From Silene latifolia (lineage: Eukaryota; Streptophyta; Magnoliopsida; Caryophyllales; Caryophyllaceae), in NCBI RefSeq assembly GCF_048544455.1, contig NC_133529.1, forward strand, positions 57,696,271 through 57,760,270: a stretch of 64,000 nt of DNA, given 5' to 3'. A program made the translations under genes and the position numbers. Below are positions 54,350 to 64,000 of this stretch, in pieces (the stretch's first letter is position 1; the number at the start of each line of letters is the position of its first letter). The notes beneath the pieces are model-generated. The model had not been told where the DNA came from, did not search any database, and saw nothing but the letters and a program-made list of their open reading frames with translations.

Positions 54350-55912
54350 ATGGATGCTTACCATCTTCTACTTGGTAGGCCTTGGGAGTTTGATAAGAGT
54401 GCGGTGCATCATGGAAAGGATAATATTTACTCCTTTGAATTTGACAAGAGGAAAATCACTCTAGCACCTCTTCCACCATCCTCAATGCTTGAACCTTACA
54501 AAGAAGTGATGCTAATCAAGGAGGCCGAAATGGTCCACGAAAAGAGTAATGAGAAAGGTATTCATGTTCACCTTGCCGAGGGTGTGTCCAAGGAACAAGA
54601 AGAAACATTCCCTAGCATGGTTCAAAATTTGAACAAGTTCTTTCAAGATGGTCCACCTAATGCCGAGCATATGTCCATGGAACAAGATGAACCGTTCACT
54701 AATACGGTTCAAACAAGGGTTGAGGTCCATGAAAATGTTCCTCCAATTTCTAATCTAAGAATGAAGGCCGAGGTCCCTGAAACTCCTTGGTTCGACTATG
54801 GTGCCCACAAGTTCAAAGACAAACTAGGGGAGTGTTCAATTTCACAAGAGGTATCCAAGTGGAGTAATACCAATGAACAAGTTCAAGAGGAGCTCTTTGT
54901 CAAGATTGGGGCCGAGAGTACCATTGGTGAGGTCCAAGTTCATCATACCATCTCTCTTACCACTAGTCCAATTGGGAATGAATACAAGGATAAGTCAAGT
55001 GCCTACTCGAGCGATCAAGGAAATAGGGTCAATAAACGGGTTCAAGAGGGGATCTTTGACAATGTCCAAACCGTGGGTGGCCATGAGGGTATGCATGGTG
55101 ACTATCCCTTCTACTCTAAAACAAGTTCAATTGAAGATAAGTACAAGGTCGATGGCATAGGCGGTATGATCAAAACCTTAAAGGAGAGTGTTCACCCAAG
55201 TAAGCAAAGAGATGGTGCCAAGGAACGGGTTGAACAAGAGCTCCTTCGTCATGTCCAATTCATGGACAACAAGGAAGGGTCCATGAACTCCAAGCAAGTC
55301 ATAAAATTCAGAGTTGGGGATCGTGTTTGGGTTCGTCCGTGCAAGGGGAGGGTCCTCAAGCATGGGAAGAACAAGTCCATGGTCTATGAAGAAGGTCCAT
55401 ACAAAATCGTCAATCAAATTGGACCCAACAAATGCAAGGTTAATCTCTTTGGAACTTATGTCACATTTGATGTTGGGATTTTAAGTCCTTGTTGTGAAGA
55501 GCTTAGTGATGAAGATGCCGAGGATTTGAGGACAAATCCTTTTCAAGAGGGGGAGATTGAAGTAAAACAAGTCACATTAGGCATGCTTGTACCCGATTTT
55601 GGTCCTTTGGCCGAAATTGGGTCCAACTCGAAATCCGTTTACGGATATGGGACAATTTATGGCCTAGAAATATTCTATGAAGAGTTGAGAGTACTTTTGT
55701 CTAGGAGTTTATGTCTTGGGAAGGTGATAATCATAAAGAAAGGTAAGGAACAAAACCGGTGGACCTATGGCTACACGGTTTGCAATGGCAAGTACAAGGG
55801 TCACTTTCAAGCTTCCTATTTTGGCCAAGACAACTCCGTAAGTCCTTCCTCTTGTGCTCTAGCTTTTATACCTCCTTTTGGCCGACCATGTGATGCTTCC
55901 ATGGATGATTAA
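54350..55912 (+). CDS. Element B composite ORF: protease end, novel repetitive region, integrase tail, LTR-encoded extension
   Basis: 520 codons are open. Residues 1-60 finish the protease (LLLGRPWEFDK, PLPPSSMLEPYKE). Residues about 60-305 resemble no retroelement domain I know: charged, with degenerate repeats around EQVQEELF, KRVQEGIFDNVQ and RVEQELLRHVQ, and repeated S-P/S-IGNEYKDKS- or SSIEDKYK-like segments. Residues about 320-400 are an integrase C-terminal GPY-type module (VGDRVWVRPCKG, EEGPYKIVNQIG, VTFDVGILSPC). The last 118 codons lie inside the 3' LTR. RT, RNase H and the integrase core are missing between protease and tail. The native start is upstream (gag), so the ATG at 54350 is not the true start. 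Confidence 0.65.
   Translation: MDAYHLLLGRPWEFDKSAVHHGKDNIYSFEFDKRKITLAPLPPSSMLEPYKEVMLIKEAEMVHEKSNEKGIHVHLAEGVSKEQEETFPSMVQNLNKFFQDGPPNAEHMSMEQDEPFTNTVQTRVEVHENVPPISNLRMKAEVPETPWFDYGAHKFKDKLGECSISQEVSKWSNTNEQVQEELFVKIGAESTIGEVQVHHTISLTTSPIGNEYKDKSSAYSSDQGNRVNKRVQEGIFDNVQTVGGHEGMHGDYPFYSKTSSIEDKYKVDGIGGMIKTLKESVHPSKQRDGAKERVEQELLRHVQFMDNKEGSMNSKQVIKFRVGDRVWVRPCKGRVLKHGKNKSMVYEEGPYKIVNQIGPNKCKVNLFGTYVTFDVGILSPCCEELSDEDAEDLRTNPFQEGEIEVKQVTLGMLVPDFGPLAEIGSNSKSVYGYGTIYGLEIFYEELRVLLSRSLCLGKVIIIKKGKEQNRWTYGYTVCNGKYKGHFQASYFGQDNSVSPSSCALAFIPPFGRPCDASMDD
55544..55557 (+). other. Polypurine tract of element B
   Basis: CAAGAGGGGGAGAT immediately before the 3' LTR, read through by the open frame. Confidence 0.75.
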
Positions 55913-56483
55913 ATAATCATTGTCCTTATTAGTTTACTTTCTTGTTTTCTTTTAAGATTTTTAACTTGTGTAAGAACTTTGTGTAAAGCTTAGGGCCACC
56001 TTTTGAACCAGTTTTCTAGGGTCTTTTGGACCGTTAAATTCTAGGTTAGATGGATGGATAGGATTGCTTGGCTTGGTCTATAAAAGCAAGGCATTCCCTA
56101 ATATAAAAATCAGATTTGATGAATGAAAAAAACACAAGTTAGAAACATTGTTTTCTACTAATCTTCTTTGCTTAGTGCTGGGAAATCCTCTATTGCTTAG
56201 TGCTTAGAGTCGGATAATCTCTTTGCTTAGTGCTTGAAATTATCCTTAGGCTTAGTCTACTGGCTTAGTGCTTGGATTAAGTCATATCCCAATCACGTCT
56301 TTTACTCTATTCGATTGTAGAGTTCAGGAAACCGTGGTTCTAAACAGTTCTGTCGACTGTTCGATTGCAGTCCTCGGAGTTTCTGTTCAGTTTTTAGTCT
56401 TTTTATCACAATTAAACAGTCCCATTCACTGTCCAAATTGAGTCATTTTCAACCTAAACCCGAGTCTTGAGCGTGTTACTTCA
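55558..56483 (+). repeat. 3' LTR of element B (926 bp)
   Basis: TGAAG...CTTCA; its first 355 bases continue the composite ORF without a stop, unlike the 5' copy. Confidence 0.88.
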
Positions 56484-59165
56484 TCTGCCAATGGACCTCT
56501 TCAGTGTTGGAGGTTCCAAGGTTGGGCACTCCAAAGTTGGCCACTGCTCAGGGTCAGTTATAGGTAAAATTGGCAGCCCATATGCAACCTTATAATTGGC
56601 CACTGTAAACCAATGACTGACATAGTCTGAAGGGTTCTTGTTAGCAGTGATGATGGCACGGATGACATGTTTACAGGGAATTCCAGATATTTGCCACTGG
56701 CCACATTTGCAGGTTCTATCTATAAGATTAATAGGCAGGTATGTTCTCCCATCACGTACCTCATACTGAGCCTTGGCTGATGATGCAAATGCCTCACAGA
56801 ACCTTGATTGTTTCTTCAGCACTTTCAACCTCTGTCTGATGTTTGGGCATATCCCATCATCTGGCCATGAATCTGTAATTTGAGCCCTTGTTGCATGTCT
56901 GACCATGGACATCCTTCTAATGCCTACAAAAGATGGAAATTGTTAGTGTTCTATTCATGGCAAGACAGTAAAGACAAGATACACAAGATACACAATATCA
57001 AACATTAACTGACCTTCAAGTAAAGACAAGACTGGATTGTTCCTATGTATGCCAAGTGTGCTATTGAAACTCTCAACAAAGTTAGATGTGTTCTCATCAT
57101 TAGAAACTCTTGGGTCAAATCTGTATCTGGCCCATGTCTCATGATCTCCTAAGTCTCAGAACCAACTACCACATCCTAAGCCACCATGCTGGTTCAATTC
57201 CTTTTAGTCTATCTGATATAATTGTCCAATCTTCCCTTCCACTTTCAGCCAAGACTTGTTTTAGGTGTCAAAATAAATTGACCAACTCTCCTTATTCTCA
57301 GACTCAACCACACCAACAACCACAAGTAAGATTTCATTATTACCATCAACAGCTATAGCTGACAATAACACATCTCCATAATTACCCTTCAAGTGTGTGC
57401 CATCCACCCCTATTAAACTTCTACATCCTGCAATTAATCCCTTAAACTGAGCACTGAATGACACAAACAAGGATTTAAATTGTAGAGGCTTCTCAGGGGT
57501 GTCCATAGTAGTCCATGCACAAATAGCATAAGATCCAGGGTTAGTAAGCTTTACTACCTCACAGTAAGTTGGTAATAATCCATAAGATGTGTCATGGCCA
57601 CCATTGATAAGCTTTAAAGATTTGTCCCTCATCCTATACAAGGTGGATTTCTTCATGTTGAGGCCATACCTTTCCATTAGCTTTTTCTGAATGGACTCCC
57701 CTGTAATTGTAGGATCTGCCCTTATGTCGTCAATAAGTTTCTTAGAAACCCATTCAGCATTTGCCAGGGGGTTATAACTTTTCACACCATTACAGCCATG
57801 TTCTGCAGCCCTGATGGATTTGATAGCCCAAGTGGTTCCATCTTGTAACACACTAGCATGGATTCTCCATTCACACCCCACAGTTGCACCTTCAGCAGTG
57901 TACTTGGACTTATCAGCCTTGACAATTATTATATGAAACCCCTCTTGAATGCAAAAATCTCTTAGGGTATCTTTGAAATGCTCTTGATCCATAAATAGCA
58001 TCCAAGGCCTAAGCTTAATTGTGCCAAAGACCTTATCATCATATATCTCCCTATTTGCAAGAATTTTTTAGGCCCACCTTTCTTCATCTACCGACCATTC
58101 AGTAGTTGCATATGGATCATATCCATCATCAATTTTGTCAAGACCACAGAGGACTGTATTATCCTCAGCCTCTAACTCAGAAACTTCCTCATCATTAACA
58201 TCTTCTTCATCAGTTGGATTGTAAGAAATGTCTGAGCCAAAATCATCTTCCAAATCATGAACCTCAGCATACTCAAGTCTCTTCCTTCTATTTCCTGATC
58301 TACTTGGCTCAACAACTTGGCTTACAATACTCCTAACCTTAGGCACATATACACCTTTCAGTTTAGCAGTTGATTTGGATAGTTTAAATTGTGGTTGTTC
58401 CTCCAGAAGTTGTTTTTTAGTGGCTTTGGATTTCTTATTTGTGGCTGATGATTTTTTTTTGAGTGACAGTTTTGTGAGTGACAGTTTTTTCAGTGACTGT
58501 GTTTTCAATGACATAGGACTGCGTTAATCTTAATCTTGGACTCCTTCTGATCATTGAGTTGTGGGCTATCACCTTTTAGGGGAAGGTGATACATTATGAA
58601 TGGTCACATTGTTCAATAACTCACCACTCATCACAGTCCTCAATGGTGACATGACATGCTCTCCACTATTCCTTGTTGATCTTCTTGGAGATATTCTGGA
58701 GTTTTGGCTAGGAATTACAGGTTCAACAAAATTATTTATTATCAAATTCCTCCTAACATCTAGTTTTTTCCTCACACCACCATGATTACTTGGCCACATC
58801 TCCTCAATTTCAACAATCTGTTTCTCTTTCTCTTGGACTCCCCTAAGATTTCTAGCCAATTGTAACACAGTAGAAGGTGTTGTACCACATCCAATTCATA
58901 TATCAATCATCTTCTCTCCCTCAAACCTACTGAGCATTTCTATGAGATCCTTATCACACAACAACTCTATGAATTTCATTTTGAAACTATAAGAAAGAGT
59001 AGGATGATTAGGCAGGGGAACCTTCAATTTCACCGCCTCATCATATAAGTCATTGAAAACATCTATGAGCAAGCATCTATCAGTATCATCAATGTCCACA
59101 TAAACACAACGCCCTCTATAATTCATTTTCAATTTAATGTTCTCCATTCTGCAATAATCAATCAC
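56484..59165 (-). pseudogene. MuDR-type MULE transposase, main part, with internal deletion and stops
   Basis: From the Met at 59165 one frame runs leftward with stops at 58896-58898, 58569-58571, about 58515-58568, 58068-58070. It shows a PB1-like N-terminus, a Lys/Ser-rich and acidic linker, the MuDR N-terminal domain (RDFCIQEGFHIIIVKADKSK, GCEWRIHAS) and the start of the catalytic domain (SLIGVDGTHLKGNYGDVLLS, DGNNEILLVVVGVVE). The frame shifts at 57264. About 100 or more residues, including later catalytic positions, are missing before RYRFDPRVSNDENTSNFVESFN (about 57140). A spliceable intron (57015-56925) precedes the SWIM zinc finger CKCGQWQISGIPCKH (C68, C70, C80, H82 from the Met at 56912). 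The 3' end was displaced to 43241-43512 by element B. Confidence 0.8.
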
Positions 59166-59829
59166 TACACTTCAATATAAGATACACAAAGACAGGGATG
59201 ATAAAAAAAGCCATATTTTTTAGACCAAAATTATGTTCTTGACGAAACCCTAAACCCTAAATGCAAAATTAAATCTAAACACTATACATTAAGCAATAAT
59301 CAACTACCACACTCAAATTATAATATAGAAAAGTAATGGAAAATGGAAAAAGCCCTAATTTTTATATCAATGATCTGATGTTTATGAAACCCTAAATCGT
59401 AATTGTAAAACTAAAACTGTAGTCTGTTTTAGATGTAAACAAAATGTTCACCAAATAGATCATAATTCACATGCAAAAACATCAAACAAAAATGGAAAAA
59501 ATACTCATCATGTTACAGCAACAAACACATCTAGGGTTTCGAAAGACCGTCAGAGATGATTACATACCTGACAAATGAGCAGAAGGAGAGCACCGTCGAA
59601 GGGATGAAGAAGCGAGTGAAGAGAGTAGCGTTGTGGAGGTTGTGATGAGACAGTTGATGAAGATGAACAAGGGAGGTGAAGGGTTTGTTGAGGTTTTTGA
59701 ATGGGAAGTGTGTGAATGATGATATGAGGAAGGGTATTTTAGAGGGAGTATATGTTGGCTGCATAGTTGGCATAAGTTGCCAAGTCATATGCCAACTCAC
59801 TGCCCAGTAAGACTCTTAGTTGGCAAAAT
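59166..59829 (-). promoter_or_regulatory. MULE transposase upstream region with telo-box
   Basis: Non-coding sequence between the right inverted repeat and the transposase start. AAACCCTAAACCCTAA at 59245-59260 is a telo-box-like element as found in many plant promoters and 5' leaders of genes active in dividing cells. Further AAACCCTAA copies occur at about 59388. Regulation is inferred. Confidence 0.45.
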
Positions 59830-59932
59830 GCGTGCCAACATAGCACTTAACGTCTAAAATAGACGGATTATATAAGATTTATTAGCTACTGAAGGGCCAA
59901 CTAATTAAGTTTAAGGGCACAGTTAATAAGTT
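59830..59932 (-). repeat. Right terminal inverted repeat of the MULE (paired part, truncated outer end)
   Basis: Pairs with 42197-42295. The outermost 60 bases seen at the left end are absent here; unrelated sequence starts at 59933. Confidence 0.85.
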
Positions 59933-60639
59933 GTCATCTGATGGTCTTGAGTTCGATCCCTAAGTCCGTCATTTTTTTCACTTTTATCTCATTTAGTTAT
60001 AAATTGTGTTTTTAATGCCTATTTTTAGTATTTTATTTCCAAAATTGTGTTAGTAATAAATTCGTTCTATTTTTTTTGGTAGTTTCATTAATTTTTATAT
60101 AGTTGCATCTCATAAATTTAGCGTTAAAATTTATTTTCAATTAAATAAAATCCTCGTATTTATTTTGTTACACTAAAATATTATGTATTCAAATATCTAT
60201 TGCATTTAACATAAAGAAAAATATCATATTATTAGACTACTCAAATTATTTCGATCCAATTTTATTTTAATTTATTGTTTTGCTTTATCCTCGCGAATTT
60301 TTGTGTTTAAATTTTAGTTTCCGACTTCCCATTGCCGAAATCATTGTTAAACTTGCACCCCCTATGATCAAATCCTAGAATCGCCCCTGTCATTGATAGG
60401 TATAATTTGTTTAGGCGAATATTCATTAAAAATTCCGACTTATGCCAATAATAAAACAAATTGGTCTAATCTTTTCAGGAGTATGTTCATTTTAAATAAA
60501 ATAAAAAATAATGGGGAGAGAATGTTCCTTGAATAGAAGAACTCGAGCATATTATCAAAACTTAAACTAATGGTTGATAATGGTCTTGAGATTTTAGATC
60601 ATAATAATAAACTCTTAAGAGCCCTTTAAAAATACTTAA
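59933..60639. other. Intergenic stretch without recognised genes
   Basis: AT-rich. A GAGTTCGATCC at about 59950 looks like a tRNA B-box and might be a worn SINE, and CGCCCCTG at about 60382-60389 resembles a hAT-like right end, but neither could be paired with a second landmark. Confidence 0.4.
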
Positions 60640-60960
60640 GAGACTCCAAGGATTGGTTTGATACCCCAGTTCCAAGGATACCTCCTATTTATAGTCATAG
60701 GATCACCTATCGTATGTTAATCTTTCGATGTAGGAAAATTCTACTATTTACATGTAGTATATTCACCACACATACATTATTTTTCAATGTGGGATACGTA
60801 ACACACTAAGAAGTATATCATCTTAATATGTGTAAATCATATGAAATTTATACTCTAATGATACCATTTTTTACCACGAATATAATTATATTATTTTCAT
60901 ATTTTTTTTAGCGATACTTTTTTGCCAAATGAAATATAAAAGTTTTTATATAAAAATTGT
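60640..60960. repeat. Third copy of the dispersed repeat seen at 41.4-42.1 kb
   Basis: GGTTTGATACC-CAGTTCCAAGGAT, CTATTTATAGTCATAGGATCA, GTATATTCACCACAC and AAAGTTTTTATATAAAAATT appear in the same order and orientation as at 41430-42080. The copies have clearly diverged. Confidence 0.65.
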
Positions 60961-61096
60961 AAATATCACTTGAATGTAGTTTAGGAAATAAACATATTAT
61001 AGTAATTAAAAGATTCTCCACTATATTTTTTTTATATTAAAAATATTATTCATGAAACTTTCTTAAACTTATTTTTGATGATGTGAATGCTCTAAT

Positions 61097-61909
61097 TGTA
61101 ACATTCCGTTTTGACAGTTGATCTTATTTGTCTTGGTATTGAGGGTGCTAGTGAGCGTTATGTAAGTAAGACAGAGTTGGCAACACATATGTTGTGAGTA
61201 TCCGATAGTACTATGGAGTTAGCATTGAGAGTTTATGCTGTAGTTGAGACGATATCGTGAGCCATAGTGTGGAAGTAAGCGTGGTTGGTGGAGTTAGTGT
61301 TAGGTGTTCATGTTTTATAGGTTGGGTTGGAACTTCGGGGACGAAGTTATTTTTAAGGAGGGAAGACTGTAATACTCCGTATTTTAGTGGGAGTACTCGA
61401 TCTAGTACTTGGTTGGTACTCGACCGAGTGCACTTGACCGAGTAAATCGGTTAGGCAAGTTGACGGTTTCTTTTATGTTTTGACCAAGGATATCGTTATA
61501 ATGCTTATATCATTCCTAGTTCTTTTTAACATCTCTAAAAACCATTTTATAAACCTAGAGAGAGGGAGAGGAAGAAGAGTGTCGAGCTTTTCATTGGATT
61601 AGAGATTTCTCATCTTTTTTTCAACCTAATTCGATTTCCCTGTTTGTAAGTCGATTTCATTCCATTGTTTATACTATTTTAAAGTCTACATATTCGAAAA
61701 GTCTGAAAAGAGAGTCCTGTTTATTTGATGTCTAGTTTATGCATATAAAATCTCGTAGTCAAATTCTTTATGGTTTGTCCTAGGTGATTTATTTATGAAC
61801 CTGTCGCTGAAAAGTCCGCGAATCTGATTTGGTTGTGGAAAATGATTTGAACCCCTAATTTATATGTCGATTCAGTTATGGAGATTTTTAATACATCATC
61901 TTTGTAGAG
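61097..61909 (+). repeat. 5' LTR of element D, 3' part deleted
   Basis: Begins TGTAACATTCCGTTTTGAC. At 61331-61367 it contains AACTTCGGGGACGAAGTTA and a purine tract followed by TGTAATACTCCG at 61368, which is the layout of an interior end plus LTR start. Two or three TACTCG palindromes lie at 61395-61445. Confidence 0.75.
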
Positions 61910-62974
61910 CGGTTGGTATCTGTGATTCCGTTTATTATGTTGCATCGTGATCTAGTAGAGCGGTTTTTAGAAAGTCTTCTGGTCAAAGAAGTGTTACTCA
62001 GTCAGTGTTATGAGGTTGTATAATTTGTGATGGCTATCGACATGGTTGTTGTGCCTAGAGTGGCGATCTGGACACGGTATTTTCGTGTTGTCATACATTG
62101 TTGTTTGTTTACTGCTATTTCCTATCAGTGTCGGTCGGGGCATATAGACCGTCGTTTTGTTTCCCGATGTTTCTTACCAGTGTCGGCATAGGAGTGAGAA
62201 TAGAGTATGATATGAAGTTGGGTATGGTTCTATTGTTTTCATGGTATAGTAATATTCTGTTAATGGGACACATTTGTGAGAGGTTGTGGGAGTACTTTTG
62301 ATCTTGTTTTAGATGAGGCATTGGTGGACGTAGTTGTGGCAAGAGAATTGTGGAGCATGTGTGATATTGAACTGGAACTACATGTGGTTTAGCACCTTTT
62401 ATTGGGACAAAGAGTACAGAGTTTTGGGAGTTAGTATCATGTCAAGCCAAGGGTGAGTTTTGTGGTAATAAAAGAAGTGAACTTGAGAAGCTAATGTGAG
62501 TGTGTGTAATAACCGTGGATCGTGAGTTATGATTGTGGAGATAAGTGCATGTATAAAGAAGTATGTCGTTTGTGGTATAGGTTATGTGGTGTGCCGAATG
62601 AATTGAGGTATGAGAATAACTAGAGTAAGAGATCCCTGGATATAGGAATAGATATAGTAGGTGTCGAGGCTATATGGGGATATCGTTGACACGCGGTAGT
62701 GATGAGAATAATGAGAATATATAGTTAAGGATCTAGTATTAGTGAGAGTTACGAGGACGTAACATTTATCTTAAGAGGAGTAGGATGCGACAAAGAGAGT
62801 TTGATGGTTGTACATGTTATAGTATAATTGGAAGTTTGAGTGTTGGTGTAGAGTAAAGGATGGATTTGTGTTGGGGTTGATTTTTATTACAGGTAATGGC
62901 AGTGCTTGTAGTAGTATGATGTTTACGAGTGTGAGTAAACTTCGAGGACGAAGTTCGTTTTAAGGGTGGTAGAA
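61910..62974 (+). other. Non-coding interior of element D with polypurine tract
   Basis: Aligns by eye to about 33700-34990 of element A. It ends AACTTCGAGGACGAAGTTCG and TAAGGGTGGTAGAA. Frames inside are short and not conserved between the two elements. Confidence 0.65.
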
Positions 62975-64000
62975 TGTAACCTTCCGTTTTGACGGTTGAT
63001 CTTATTTGGTGGATTGTCTTGGTATTGAGGGTGCTAATGAGCATTATGGAAGTAAGACAGAGTTGGCAACACATATGTGGTGAGTATCCGATAGTACTAT
63101 GGAGTTAGCATTGAGAGTTTATGCTGTAGTTGAGACGATATCGTGAGCCATAGTGTGGAAGTAAGCGTGGTTGGTGGAGTTAGTGTTAGGTGTTCATGTT
63201 TTATAGGTTGGGTTGGAACTTCGGGGACGAAGTTATTTTTAAGGAGGGAAGACGGTAATACTCCGTATTTTAGTGGGAGTACTCGATCGAGTACTTGGTT
63301 GGTACTCGACCGAGTGTGTGTTACTCGGCCGAGTGCACTTGACCGAGTAAATCGGTTCGGCAAGTTGACCGTTTCTTTTATGTTTTGACCAAGGATATCG
63401 TTATAATGCTTATATCATTCCTAGTTCTTTTTAACATCTCTAAAAACCATTTTCTAAACCTAGAGAGAGGGAGAGGAAGAAGAGTGTCGAGCTTTTCATT
63501 GGATTGGAGATTTCTCATCTTTTTTTCAACCTAATTCAATTTCCCTGTTTGTAAGTCGATTTCATTTCATTGTTTATACTGTTTTAAAGTCTTCATATTC
63601 AAAACGTTTGAAAAGAGAGTCCTGTTTATTTCATGTCTAGTTTATTCATATCAAATATCGTAGTCAAATTCTTTATGGTTTGTCCTAGGTGATTTATTTA
63701 TGAACATGTCGCTGAAAAGTCCGCGAATCTGATTTGGTTGTGGAAAATGATTTCAAACCCTAATTTATTTGTCGATTCAGTTATGGGGCTTTTTAATACA
63801 TCATATTTGTAGAGTCTATATGACAATAGGATTTGGAATTACTGAAAAATAATGTTTTAAACTCGTTTTATGAATCAATACTTTTTATGCGATGGAATCT
63901 GTCAGTTTTTGGAAATCAGTCTGAAAACCCCTAATAAGTTTGGAATTTGAGAAACATACGTTAGATATTATTTGTAGCTAAGACTCATGGGGTTCCAATC
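62975..64000 (+). repeat. 3' LTR of element D, cut by the window edge
   Basis: Begins TGTAACCTTCCGTTTTGAC and follows the 5' LTR to 63814, including the second LTR-start-like GGTAATACTCCG at about 63254. The remaining 186 bases extend beyond the 5' copy's breakpoint. Confidence 0.75.

Larger units (their letters stand above)
43513..56483 (+). mobile_element. Element B: non-autonomous, chromovirus-like gypsy retrotransposon, itself interrupted
   Basis: LTRs 43513-44440 and 55558-56483 have termini TGAAG...CTTCA. Flanks TTTGC (43508-43512) and TCTGC (56484-56488) agree at four of five bases. A TGGTTATCAGAGC primer site and a CAAGAGGGGGAGA polypurine tract frame the interior. Without the nested element C the interior encodes gag, protease, a repetitive region of unknown function, and an integrase C-terminal module; RT, RNase H and the integrase catalytic core are absent. 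Gag and the GPY-type tail suggest a chromovirus (CRM/Reina-like) origin, which is my inference. Confidence 0.85.
42135..59932 (-). mobile_element. MuDR-type DNA transposon (MULE), split by nested retrotransposons
   Basis: Long inverted repeats pair 42197-42295 with 59830-59932 over about 100 bp, with only a few differences (for example AACTTATTAACTGTGCCC and its complement). About 60 further bases at the left end (GGGTTTTTCCCATTTATGCC from 42135) have no partner at the right, so the right end is probably truncated. Inside are a GRF-type zinc finger gene on the plus strand and a MuDR-like transposase gene on the minus strand. The latter is split by element B. Without B the transposon would be about 4.8 kb. 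No target duplication was found, as expected if one end is lost. Confidence 0.8.
61097..64000 (+). mobile_element. Element D: non-coding relative of element A, internally deleted, right end outside window
   Basis: A partial 5' LTR (61097-61909) is followed directly by interior sequence related to the last 1.25 kb of element A's interior, then a polypurine tract TAAGGGTGGTAGAA and the 3' LTR from 62975. Comparison with the 3' LTR shows that the end of the 5' LTR, the primer site and the first part of the interior are missing, with the breakpoint at 61909. No coding sequence. The right end and target duplication are out of view. Confidence 0.75.

Noticed and set aside
59940..59985. tRNA-derived SINE suggested by GAGTTCGATCC
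   Set aside because: No A-box at the right distance, no clear 3' tail and no target duplication were found.
60357..60389. Possible right end of a hAT-like element (CGCCCCTG)
   Set aside because: No matching left end or 8-base duplication was visible nearby.

Overview
This is nuclear DNA from a flowering plant and it looks like a repeat-dense, probably heterochromatic block. The evidence is AT-rich intergenic sequence, plant retrotransposon lineages (Athila-like and chromodomain Ty3/gypsy, Ty1/copia), a MuDR-type transposon, hAT and Stowaway-like MITEs, and intron-containing transposon-borne genes. The style of the Athila-like LTR and of the Ulp1-type gene resembles Caryophyllales, but that is an impression; no species is claimed. 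I found no intact single-copy host gene, tRNA, rRNA or CRISPR array.

Layout. (1) 1-8672: an Athila-like Ty3/gypsy element on the minus strand, cut by the left window edge. It has a 5' LTR, a primer site, a pol gene broken by two stops and a frameshift, and an env-position ORF with one stop. No gag or protease is present. (2) 8673-12323: a minus-strand multi-exon pseudogene ending in the start of an Ulp1-like peptidase domain, truncated where the Athila-like element begins. (3) 12.3-18.5 kb: a rotten Ty1/copia relic with a 3' LTR, then a gypsy LTR fragment. (4) 18516-20523: a small non-coding LTR element. (5) 20570-25351: a young, complete Ty1/copia element with target duplication; five in-frame stops but no frameshift. 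(6) 25.3-29.3 kb: MITEs, including two adjoining hAT-like elements rich in GGGTC/GACCC. (7) 29346-36488: a complete gypsy-type LTR element (called A) with a perfect target duplication and 4.2 kb of internal sequence without genes. (8) 36.5-42.1 kb: MITEs and diffuse repeats.

(9) 42135-59932 is a three-deep nest. A MuDR-type transposon with about 100 bp inverted repeats has its transposase gene split by LTR element B (43513-56483). B's gag gene is in turn split by the chromodomain-type gypsy element C (45023-53403). The target duplications (one imperfect, one exact) give the order MULE, then B, then C. B is a composite: gag and protease, then an unfamiliar repetitive protein region in place of RT, RNase H and integrase core, then an integrase tail whose reading frame runs 118 codons into the 3' LTR. 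(10) 59933-61096: old repeats. (11) 61097 to the right edge: element D, a relative of A whose LTR seems to have swallowed the end of an older internal region.

A, C and D share arrays of a 14-base palindrome, TACTCG-NN-CGAGTA, in LTRs and leaders. With the shared non-coding interior of A and D this is the clearest structure not explained by protein coding. All motif matches and coordinates are by eye; nothing was aligned by computer.
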